Shown here piece by piece: positions 10,657 to 18,243 of a stretch of DNA of 64,000 bases (position 1 is its first letter; every line of letters begins with the position of its first letter). Made by a program: the position numbers and the translations under genes. The notes beneath the pieces were generated by a model, which saw only the letters and a program-made list of their open reading frames with translations, was not told the origin of the DNA and made no database searches. Source of the DNA: Papiliotrema nemorosa (lineage: Eukaryota; Basidiomycota; Tremellomycetes; Tremellales; Rhynchogastremaceae); assembly GCA_032158125.1 (NCBI GenBank), contig JASKOT010000008.1, positions 248,001-312,000 of the forward strand. The letters run 5' to 3'.

Positions 10657-12312
10657 TTAGTCTCTTCCTAGTCTTTTCAGCTCTTTCTTTGATAACGGCT
10701 TGGCTCTGGATTTCTCAGGGAACTTAGCATGGAATTCTTCAACCAAATCCATAGCGCCATCCAAGTCGATTAGGCTCTGCCATGTCGCGGAGTCTATACC
10801 TTCGTAGCCTTTCCATTTTACCAGGTACCGAACGTTATTGCGATATCGTATAGAGTCGATGATCTCTTCGACTTCCCAAGAGTCGCCTAAGTTGTCGTCC
10901 ACAACAATAGGTCCGGGGAGCTCAACGGTTTGACCCTTCAAAGTAGGCTCGTTGAACTTCTGTAATAGCGAGACATGGAAAACATTATGGTACTTTACCG
11001 ATGTCGGCAACTCAACTCGATAGGCCGAATCACCGATCTTCTCTAGGATCCGATAAGGACCAGACCGTTTGACCTCTAGTTTTTTCGAGGGTCGTTGCGT
11101 TTTCATGTTTTCCAAGGATACTAGTACTAGATCGTCAACCTCAAATGAAGGAGCTACCTCCCTTCGCCGATCATAGTACTTAGCGTAATCTTCGTTCGCA
11201 ATCCGTATATTCTCTTTACACATCTCGTGTAACGCTCTCATGTCTTCCACCTTTTCGATAACAGCTTCGCTAGCACCTGAAATATCCCAAGAGTCGATAC
11301 CGAATTTCGCCAAGAATCCGTAATTAGCCATAAAAGGCGTCATTTGGATCGCCGAGTGGAAGGAATTGTTATACGTGAAAGAAGCTCGCGGTAATAGCTC
11401 GGACCAGTCGTTTTGGCGATAATTACAGTATACTCGTAGATACTGTTCCAAGACCTGGTTGACTCGCTCCGCTTGACCATCAGTCTGCGGGTGATACGCC
11501 GAAGATAGCCTTAGGCCAACATCGGATACCTTACTTAGCTCGCTCCAGAAAGCCGACGTAAACTTCGATCCCCTATCCGACACTATATCTTTAGGATACC
11601 CATGTTGACATACCACATGGTCCTCGATCAACCGAGCTAAACCTTGGGCAGTCAACGTAGTTACCGTAGGAATGAATATAGCCCATTTAGTTAAACGGTC
11701 AACGACGACAAGGATCGAGTCGTATCCATTCGAAACCGGTAGCGGTTCGATAAAGTCCATAGATATCGATTGCCAAGGTCCTTCGCTTATTTCGAGAGGG
11801 TTTAACAGCCCCTTAGGTCGAGATCGCGAAGACTTCGTTCGTTGACAGGTACCACATCCTCGGATATATCGTTCGACATCTCGACGAAGACCTAGCCAAC
11901 AGTAATTTCGCCTAAGTAGCTCACAGGTTTTCTCCACTCCTTGATGTCCAACCAGCGGGTTATCATGATGATCTTTCAAAATCATAACCCTATATCTCCC
12001 GATATTGGGTACATAGACTCTTCCGTTTATCCGAAGGACACCCAGCGAATCAGTCCCCCAACTACCCACGTACTCGAAACCCAGTCGTTGAGCGAAAATC
12101 GACAGAGTTTCGTTTGCCGGACCTATCGTCTTTTCAACCATCAGAGAACTCCTTACTTTCTCTAAATCCTCGTTGTCGGAGTACCCATCAGCTATCCCTT
12201 CGGCGCTGAGTAGCTCCTTGAAATCCATCTCCTCCGACGCGTTATCATCACCTGGTTCAACCGACTCGACAATTTGCGTCTCCTCAATTTCCTCAGGTTC
12301 AGCAATCAACGC
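10657..12312 (-). CDS. Pol C-terminal half: integrase with chromodomain
   Basis: This is the same reading frame as the upstream pol half, separated from it only by a TGA at 12313-12315. It begins with an acidic linker. An HHCC zinc-binding domain follows (H...H in DHHDNPLVGH; C-x2-C in CGTCQRTK). The DDE core shows D in SMDFIEP, D in VSDRGSKF and E in DGQAERVNQ. Then comes a GPY-like region (RSGPYRILEKIG), and the C terminus is a chromodomain (WEVEEIID...YLVKWKGYEG...TWQ). Integrases insert the cDNA into the genome; chromodomains in this family bias insertion to chromatin with particular histone marks. All catalytic residues are intact, so loss of function would come only from the upstream stop. 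Confidence 0.9.
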   Translation of the reverse strand, partial: ALIAEPEEIEETQIVESVEPGDDNASEEMDFKELLSAEGIADGYSDNEDLEKVRSSLMVEKTIGPANETLSIFAQRLGFEYVGSWGTDSLGVLRINGRVYVPNIGRYRVMILKDHHDNPLVGHQGVEKTCELLRRNYCWLGLRRDVERYIRGCGTCQRTKSSRSRPKGLLNPLEISEGPWQSISMDFIEPLPVSNGYDSILVVVDRLTKWAIFIPTVTTLTAQGLARLIEDHVVCQHGYPKDIVSDRGSKFTSAFWSELSKVSDVGLRLSSAYHPQTDGQAERVNQVLEQYLRVYCNYRQNDWSELLPRASFTYNNSFHSAIQMTPFMANYGFLAKFGIDSWDISGASEAVIEKVEDMRALHEMCKENIRIANEDYAKYYDRRREVAPSFEVDDLVLVSLENMKTQRPSKKLEVKRSGPYRILEKIGDSAYRVELPTSVKYHNVFHVSLLQKFNEPTLKGQTVELPGPIVVDDNLGDSWEVEEIIDSIRYRNNVRYLVKWKGYEGIDSATWQSLIDLDGAMDLVEEFHAKFPEKSRAKPLSKKELKRLGRD

Positions 12313-14634
12313 TCAAAGAAAATGACTTAGCTCCGAGGTAACTACTTCGTCCGAGTAGTTCGGTAAGGCCTGAACGAAGTTGACTTCCGCCAATTCTTGT
12401 TTTCCATCACTATAGTCCTCTCTTCTGGACAACGCATCCGGATATATGGCGTTTTTGCCTTTCCAGTAGACAATCTTAAACGAGAATTCGGCGAGTGCGT
12501 CCACCCATCTGGCTTGCCTAGGGTTTAGCTGCTTAGGAGCCATCCAATATTTAAGGTTGTGATGATCCGTCAACACCGTGGATTCGACTTGAAGTAGCAG
12601 ATGGCGCCTTCGCCTAAATGCGTTCACAATAGCCAAGAATTCCTTTTCGGTAACCGTATAGTTCAGTTCGGCATTTTTGAACGCACCCGATTCGATAGCG
12701 ATGGGATGCTCTTCTCCTTTATCATCGACTTGGGATATAACAAATCCCCACCCATAAGCCGAGGCATCGGTCTGAATGATCGTTTTCAGAGAGGGATCGA
12801 AGTGAGCGAGGACCGGGTGTCGGCTCATCCGCTCCCTTAATTCCACAAACGCTTTCTCCTCTTCTTTGCCCCACTGGAACGGGACTGCCCCAGTTGGGCG
12901 ATTTAGAGGTTGAGCGATCGTAGCGAATTTAGGGACGAATCGCCAATAGTAGCCAGCTAGTCCAAGGAAACGTCGAACCGAGGTTTGACTAGTCGGTCGA
13001 GGGAAAGTCATGACTCCCTGCACGTAACCTGGATCGGCAGCTATCCCATTTTTCGAAACAATGAAGCCAAGGAACTTAACTTCGGATACTTCGAAGAGAC
13101 ATTTCTTAGCTTTCAGGTACAGCGAAGCGACCCAAAGCCGTTCCATAACTATCCAAGTTAATTTGCGAAGTCGTTCAAGGGTTTGGGCGTGAACAATAAT
13201 GTCGTCGATATAAACAATAACCCCGTGCCCTAGTAAGTTGGTGAATTGTTGGTTGAGGAACGTTTGGAACCCTGGAGGAGCATTCTTTAGTCCATCCCTA
13301 ACTACCAGAGACTCGAACATTCCGTACTGAGTCCGGAATGCGGTTAAGGATACCGAATCATCCGACATTCGTTGTTGTTGATACGCCGAATATATGTCGA
13401 ATAGCGAAAACACCGTGGAGCCGGCTAAATCGCCCATGATCTGCGAGATCAGAGGTAGCGGATAAACGTCAGGTATAGTGACGTGATTTAGTTCGCGATA
13501 ATCCACTACCATCCTCCAACTGCCATCTTTCTTTTTAACAAAGAAGACTGGCGATCCATAAGCCGAATTACTCGGCCTAATTCTCCCAGCCTCCAATTCC
13601 CGATCTAAGGTATTCCTCAAGGTTTCGGATTGACCAGGCGATAAGTTATAGAGAGGAGCTACCTTTAGCCGAGCTCCTTCTACTAACCTTATTTTGAGGT
13701 CGGTCTCTCGGTGAGGAGCTAGCCCATATAGAGCTTTTCCAGGTTGAAAGACATCGAGAAACTCGTGATATTGTTTGGGAACTGCCTGAAGGACTTCCTT
13801 ATATTCTTCCGGCGTAAATCCTTCAGGAACGTCAAAACTGGCTAAACCCGGAACATCGTCGAGATAGTCGATTTCCTCATGTTTGTCGATAACAGCGCAT
13901 AACTTCGCACGAGATGGACTACTGTAGTCACCACCCGACGAACACAGGGAGCGGCCACTCACACGACTTCGGCTCTTAGCTCTACTTTTCTTAGGCCTTT
14001 TCCGTTTAAGACGTTTCCGTGTTGGCGCTACCAGAGTCGAGTCATCGCTCTCACTGAGCGAATCCTCACCAGAAGGCGACGATACCATGCATTCCTTTAC
14101 AGTATCATCGAATCGTACCGAACGCTCTGCCCAACTTTGGGACTGAGCTCCACCAAGTATTCTAGAGTTGTGCAGGTCGAGAACGAGCCTGTGCTTATGC
14201 AGCCACAAGGCCCCAACTACGACATCTACACCCGAGAGATTCGTTACGTCGAGGTCGACTAACAAGGAGAAATCGCCGAGAACGAGATCGCATTGAGCGA
14301 AGGAAATAATGGGTCCAGAAGATGACGATTGACCATCAAACAACGTGAGGGGAATAGGCGAACTATGAGGCAGTAACGGGAGGGAATGCCTTTCGGCAAA
14401 GGATTTGTCGAGATATGAACGAGACGCGCCGGTGTCAACGAGAATTTTGACCGAGATCGTCGAATCAGGGAAGACCAGCTTCCCATGACAGATCGAGGAT
14501 CTACCGTCAACAGTACAGATAACTTCAGAAGGAGGGATAGAATCAGGGACATCGGGAATGATACTAGGAACCGAAGGAACTTGAGTCGGAGCTAAAGCTG
14601 ACAGACTAGCCGTCTCGGGTTGACGGCTCTCCAA
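12313..14634 (-). CDS. Pol N-terminal half: protease, reverse transcriptase, RNase H
   Basis: About 773 residues are open. No ATG starts this frame near its beginning, which agrees with expression by frameshift from gag. Domains: aspartic protease (DTGAS at about residues 67-71), reverse transcriptase (VDYRELN; FSLFDIYSAYQQ; GLKNAPPGFQ; catalytic YIDD encoded at 13201-13212), and RNase H (TDASAYGWG; TEKEFLAIV; TDHHNLKYW; DALSR). The frame ends at an in-frame TGA (12313-12315) after SELSHFL and continues in the same frame into the integrase. This stop is probably an inactivating mutation; readthrough cannot be excluded. Basic and Ser-rich linkers lie between protease and RT. Confidence 0.92.
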   Translation of the reverse strand: MESRQPETASLSALAPTQVPSVPSIIPDVPDSIPPSEVICTVDGRSSICHGKLVFPDSTISVKILVDTGASRSYLDKSFAERHSLPLLPHSSPIPLTLFDGQSSSSGPIISFAQCDLVLGDFSLLVDLDVTNLSGVDVVVGALWLHKHRLVLDLHNSRILGGAQSQSWAERSVRFDDTVKECMVSSPSGEDSLSESDDSTLVAPTRKRLKRKRPKKSRAKSRSRVSGRSLCSSGGDYSSPSRAKLCAVIDKHEEIDYLDDVPGLASFDVPEGFTPEEYKEVLQAVPKQYHEFLDVFQPGKALYGLAPHRETDLKIRLVEGARLKVAPLYNLSPGQSETLRNTLDRELEAGRIRPSNSAYGSPVFFVKKKDGSWRMVVDYRELNHVTIPDVYPLPLISQIMGDLAGSTVFSLFDIYSAYQQQRMSDDSVSLTAFRTQYGMFESLVVRDGLKNAPPGFQTFLNQQFTNLLGHGVIVYIDDIIVHAQTLERLRKLTWIVMERLWVASLYLKAKKCLFEVSEVKFLGFIVSKNGIAADPGYVQGVMTFPRPTSQTSVRRFLGLAGYYWRFVPKFATIAQPLNRPTGAVPFQWGKEEEKAFVELRERMSRHPVLAHFDPSLKTIIQTDASAYGWGFVISQVDDKGEEHPIAIESGAFKNAELNYTVTEKEFLAIVNAFRRRRHLLLQVESTVLTDHHNLKYWMAPKQLNPRQARWVDALAEFSFKIVYWKGKNAIYPDALSRREDYSDGKQELAEVNFVQALPNYSDEVVTSELSHFL

Positions 14635-14648
14635 ATCGCCGACAACCC

Positions 14649-15722
14649 TTAAGCTTTTGGGGGAGCGGAAGAAGGTGATGGAGCTCGAGGAGCAGGAGAG
14701 GGAGGACGAGCTTGCGTTGGGGCAGAGTTTTGGACACCATCACTTAGCTTGGCTTGTCGCTTAGGACAGAAGATAGAGTAATGTCCAGCTTGTCCACAAT
14801 AGTTACACAAGTTATGCACCCTTCGCCTAGTCCTTTCCTCTTCGCTCAACGGTCCACCACGATACTGAGTATATTGAGTTTGGTCAACCAAAGCAGCGTT
14901 CGGCTGAACTGAAGTAGTCGTTTGAGTCGTCTGGGTTTGTGAGGGAGTGGCTACTTTCTCCGAGAAGGTTTTAGTCGTTGGGGTAGCCGAGAAGATTCGC
15001 TCAACATGATGTCGAGGTTGGGTTTTCTTTTTCTCGGCCTCCCGAGCTCGAATTCGATTATCGAGAGGAACAATGAACTTGACAAGATCGGTGAACTTCT
15101 CGAAGTCCTTTCCTGAACGAGCGATTTCGTCCTGAAGCTCGTCATTAAGCCCACCAATAGCTCGATCAAGGATTGGTTCTTCATCTTTCCAACCAAGCAC
15201 TGCAATAAGCTCTCTGACCTTGACAAAGTACTCTGCGGCAGTCCCAGTCTGCCTAAGTTCTCGAAGCTTTCGGCTAGCGGTCCCCTTTTCGTCAGGATCG
15301 CCGAAAGAATCCTTGAGGTACTGAACGAAAGCTCGATAGCTTTTAAGCTCGTCGCATTCGCCCACGTTCATCAGGGCTTGCACAGAATCAAAGGCGATAC
15401 CTCGGAGGAAGGTAGTCATCCATTTGATTTTGGCACCATCAGAAGCGAAGGCATTTGGCCGAGCCTCGAAAGTCAAGAAGCACTGAGTAAGGAAACGACC
15501 TAAACCATGAGGATCCTTTCCATCATACTTATCTGGGTCCGCAGTTTTGGCTTCATGAACCAACGGAGTTCCTCCAGGTGTCTGCTCTCTACCCAAACGG
15601 CCTTCAGCTGAGTCCAATTGAGCTTGAAGAAGTCGGTTGGAGTCGGCGAGCTCTTTGGCCATCTCGATAAGGGCGTTGACAGCATCGGCATCGATAGAAC
15701 CACGGGTAGTAGGGCCAGACAT
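14649..15722 (-). CDS. Gag capsid-nucleocapsid polyprotein
   Basis: 357 residues with an ATG at 15722. A Ty3-type retrotransposon gag capsid domain covers about residues 65-230 (KYDGKDPHGLGRFL; MTTFLRGIA; DSFGDPDEK; AAEYFVKVRELI). A single CCHC zinc knuckle follows (CNYCGQAGHYSIFC, C-x2-C-x4-H-x4-C). Gag assembles the virus-like particle and binds element RNA. The tail is Pro/Ser-rich. The stop at 14649-14651 follows directly on a slippery CCCAAAA, and pol lies in the -1 frame. No internal stop is seen, so gag itself looks intact. Confidence 0.92.
   Translation of the reverse strand: MSGPTTRGSIDADAVNALIEMAKELADSNRLLQAQLDSAEGRLGREQTPGGTPLVHEAKTADPDKYDGKDPHGLGRFLTQCFLTFEARPNAFASDGAKIKWMTTFLRGIAFDSVQALMNVGECDELKSYRAFVQYLKDSFGDPDEKGTASRKLRELRQTGTAAEYFVKVRELIAVLGWKDEEPILDRAIGGLNDELQDEIARSGKDFEKFTDLVKFIVPLDNRIRAREAEKKKTQPRHHVERIFSATPTTKTFSEKVATPSQTQTTQTTTSVQPNAALVDQTQYTQYRGGPLSEEERTRRRVHNLCNYCGQAGHYSIFCPKRQAKLSDGVQNSAPTQARPPSPAPRAPSPSSAPPKA
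14655..14661 (-). promoter_or_regulatory. Putative -1 ribosomal frameshift heptamer
   Basis: On the minus strand the last gag codons read CCC CCA AAA GCT TAA. The heptamer C CCA AAA fits X-XXY-YYZ, and pol is in the -1 frame relative to gag. Slippage here would fuse gag to pol just before the gag stop. No downstream pseudoknot was tested. Confidence 0.6.
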
Positions 15723-15787
15723 GTTGAAGGATAAGGAAAGGAAGGTAGGTAAACTAGTCGAGACGTTGGTAAAAGCTTCTTGTTATT

Positions 15788-15847
15788 CTGTCACGTTGCT
15801 CCACTGCTAGTTACCAGCCCAACGCGTGACTAGTTTATCTAGGCTAA
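15788..15847 (+). repeat. 60-base inverted repeat, arm 1 (leader side)
   Basis: This arm is an exact reverse complement of 16371-16430, all 60 bases matching by eye. In the element's own sense it lies between the 5' LTR and gag. It contains TGGTAACTAGCAG, which has the look of a primer-binding region (TGG start). If that is right, the true 5' LTR may extend further than the part matched in the 3' copy. Confidence 0.85.
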
Positions 15848-16038
15848 GAGAAGAAGGTACTCAACAATATATGAACTTAGTTACCAGTAACTAAGTCGCC
15901 TAAATCGTCGAGGGTTGAGTGATAATAGCCGAGGCTGAACGGGATGAACGAGATTCGAGCGAGAGTGACTGGAGGACGAGAATAGCCGAAGCTAAAGATG
16001 ACTTGAGACCAGAACTACGAGTAGATAACGAGTAGTGA

Positions 16039-16370
16039 TGCAGAAAGCACTGTTATAGTGTTGTATTGACTCAATAACAAGAAGCTAAAGAAAAGGAATC
16101 CACCGTCTTCCTTCTAGTACTTATATCTCCCGAGTCATGAGCGAAGAGGTCCTTCGACGTTGAATGATGACGAAGAGTTGAACGATATTCCACCTATCAA
16201 TCTACCTTTCGTTGGACTTCTTCGGCGATAATCGGTTTCTCAGCGAGAATTGTCGAGTAGTCGTTGAAGTAGGCGATTCCAGCGAAATAGGCGAAGTCGT
16301 TGAGGTCTCGGTCATATATCCTCGGTCGTTGGTGGCAAAAGTAAGTCGCGTCAAGGTAGCCTTCATGACA
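16039..16370 (-). repeat. 5' LTR of the chromovirus
   Basis: 332 bases homologous to 9081-9433, reading TGTCATGAAGG...TTTCTGCA on the minus strand. It is shorter than its partner mainly through small deletions, for example near 16355. It directly abuts the second arm of the 60-base inverted repeat at 16371. If the TGG at about 15817 is the primer-binding site, the LTR would run to about 15818 and the 3' copy would be truncated. Confidence 0.85.
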
Positions 16371-16430
16371 TTAGCCTAGATAAACTAGTCACGCGTTGGG
16401 CTGGTAACTAGCAGTGGAGCAACGTGACAG
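16371..16430 (+). repeat. 60-base inverted repeat, arm 2 (outside the LTR)
   Basis: A perfect inverted copy of 15788-15847 that begins at the first base outside the 5' LTR. The two arms enclose 523 bases containing the leader and the LTR. Confidence 0.85.
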
Positions 16431-17053
16431 TATTTAAGTTGATGCCTTGGCCAACAATGTTGACAAGGATCTCATCATTGACAGTTACCACCTCTACTGT
16501 CTCATCATCTTTCTTGACTTGTCATCCTTCCAAGTTGCCACTCCTTCCCAAACTTGGCCTTGTTCACCCTGTTGCCGGACAACACACCTATCTACTGTCG
16601 ACCAAGTCACAAGTACCTATTGAGTATTATCAACTCATCCTTCAACCAAATTACCACTATCCGCCTGCCCCTGTCTACTTGAGGCAACCAGGGATAGAAC
16701 CGTAACACCTAGTTTGTTGAGTACCTATTCCTCTGTACAGATAAGCTAGTCTCGCTTTGGGTTGGCAACTGGTAGGGAAGTATTGTGACAATCTAGGTGG
16801 ATTGGGTGTAGGCATACTATGCACTCTAGATTCATCATCTTCCCTGTGGTGCTCATTCATGACTCTGTCAAGTCAGGATGGCTGAGGAAGGCAGGAATGG
16901 GTCAAATCAGGTTAATCAGGTTTTGAGGTTGCAAGTTGATGCGGCCTCCAGTCTCAACTCACTGAAAAGCAAAATCAAACGCGTCAACCCTCATTTCATC
17001 TGTCCATCTGTCCACCTATTTCCTGCTTGATGCGCTCATAACCTGGTTACAAC
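16431..17053. other. Retroelement debris and APC10 upstream region
   Basis: About 16711-16790 is a degenerate direct copy (roughly 75% by eye) of the LTR-end/primer-binding-like segment in 15788-15870 read on the minus strand. It shares a gttgagtacct block and a tgaca end. It looks like a remnant of another family member in plus orientation. The rest holds short frames without recognisable motifs and the upstream region of APC10. Confidence 0.5.
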
Positions 17054-18020
17054 ATGCAAGCCCATACCCCGTCCGAGCCCGACGAAGAGCAATGTGAGCA
17101 TACGCGTCCTTGAGATGGTATAGCAATAGCTGAGACGAAAGATGAGCGGCCGGAGCTGGGTCATTTGGCGCAGTGGTCCGTTTCGAGCCATAAATATGGG
17201 TTTGGTGCAGAAAACTTACGAGACGGCAACGAACATACCTTTTGGCAGTGAGTATGTCATAGAGTAGTAGAGTGATCTGAGCGTATAGGTCTGAGGGACC
17301 GCAACCGCATACTATAGATCTGTCATTCCCTAAACGAGTCTTCATCTCTGTTCGTCCAGCGCCCCGATAACCTTGATTTGAAGAGCTAAGAACAGACTGT
17401 GGTGTTACATATTAGTCATCCGAAGGATGATTCTTATACACCTAGCAAGATATCCATTCGAGCTGGCACGAGCGTACATGATCTTCAAGAGGTACGTCCC
17501 TGGGTGTAGTCAGGTCTCGCAGCCGAACGAGGATTGACGATAGGTCCGCCTGTTGGATTTTTCAAAACCTGACGGATGGATCTCTATCCCTCTCAGACCG
17601 ATGGACTCCACAGATGAAGGTCTGGAGATTGAAGGGTGAGTGATCTACCTCGAGTCTGTAAAGCGATCGAAGGGATGGCTGATTGGGTAGCCCACCGATC
17701 CCTTGTCATCATCTACGCATACTCATCATTGCCAACCATCTCAACGGGAAAGACACGCATGTGAGAGGGTTGAAGATACATGGAGAGGCAAGGTGAGCGC
17801 CCTCGGCATCCATGCTGGTCTCCCTTGCAATTATGCGGGTTGAAGAGAGATGCTGATGACTAGGCAAATGAACTCGTCTATGGGTACGACTGCAACCGCG
17901 ACCGCCGCTGGACCAGCGGCTAACCAGCGTACAGCTGGGCAAAAGCTTCTCGAGCTGGGGCATGATGGTCTGAGCGGGTATACGAGCCAACAATTCAAGA
18001 TGCACGAATTTCTGCGATGA
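17054..18020 (+). CDS. APC10: Anaphase-promoting complex subunit 10 (DOC1)
   Basis: A processivity subunit of the APC/C ubiquitin ligase; it helps recruit substrates together with Cdc20/Cdh1. Seven exons splice in frame: 17054-17093, 17124-17247, 17289-17349, 17396-17491, 17544-17635, 17691-17792, 17864-18020. They total 672 bases, or 223 residues. The DOC (jelly-roll) domain is clear: WSVSSHKYGFG, NLRDGNEHTFWQSEGPQPH, DDSYTPSKISIRAGTS, VRLLDFSKPDGW, and ANHLNGKDTHVRGLKI. An Ala/Thr-rich linker leads to a C terminus ending in Leu-Arg, comparable to the Ile-Arg tail by which APC10 binds APC3. The first intron is only 30 bases. No exon is long enough to stand out as a single open frame, so automatic calls could miss it. 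Confidence 0.9.
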
Positions 18021-18243
18021 CGAGCCGGCTACGACTTCAATCTGTTCCAAAGACACGGTCGACAGAAGCACCTGTAAAGGGGAATCTTGTAGCGAAGGGC
18101 CTGAAGCTTGTATTGCGATGCTGTACGTTGTATAATGCATAATGATGATATGTTGCGGATAATGCGCTATTTGATACAAACACACAAGATGGGCCATTGA
18201 GCTATACTTGTACACTTCTGATTCGACGCAACTCTGCAAAACC

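Larger units (their letters stand above)
9081..16370 (-). mobile_element. Ty3-type chromovirus LTR retrotransposon
   Basis: The element is about 7.3 kb. It is bounded by two related direct repeats that read TGTCATG...TTCTGCA on the minus strand. Order in its own sense: 5' LTR, leader, gag, pol (protease, reverse transcriptase, RNase H, integrase, chromodomain), then a gene in the opposite direction, then the 3' LTR. RT-RNase H-integrase order and the C-terminal chromodomain place it with chromoviruses. It is probably not autonomous: pol carries an in-frame TGA, the LTRs have diverged (roughly 88-90% identical by eye, with indels), and the 5 bases flanking each end do not match, so I see no target-site duplication. 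Confidence 0.93.

Noticed and set aside
16424..16705. Plus-strand frame of 93 codons beside the retroelement
   Set aside because: Overlaps retroelement debris and shows no gag or other domain.
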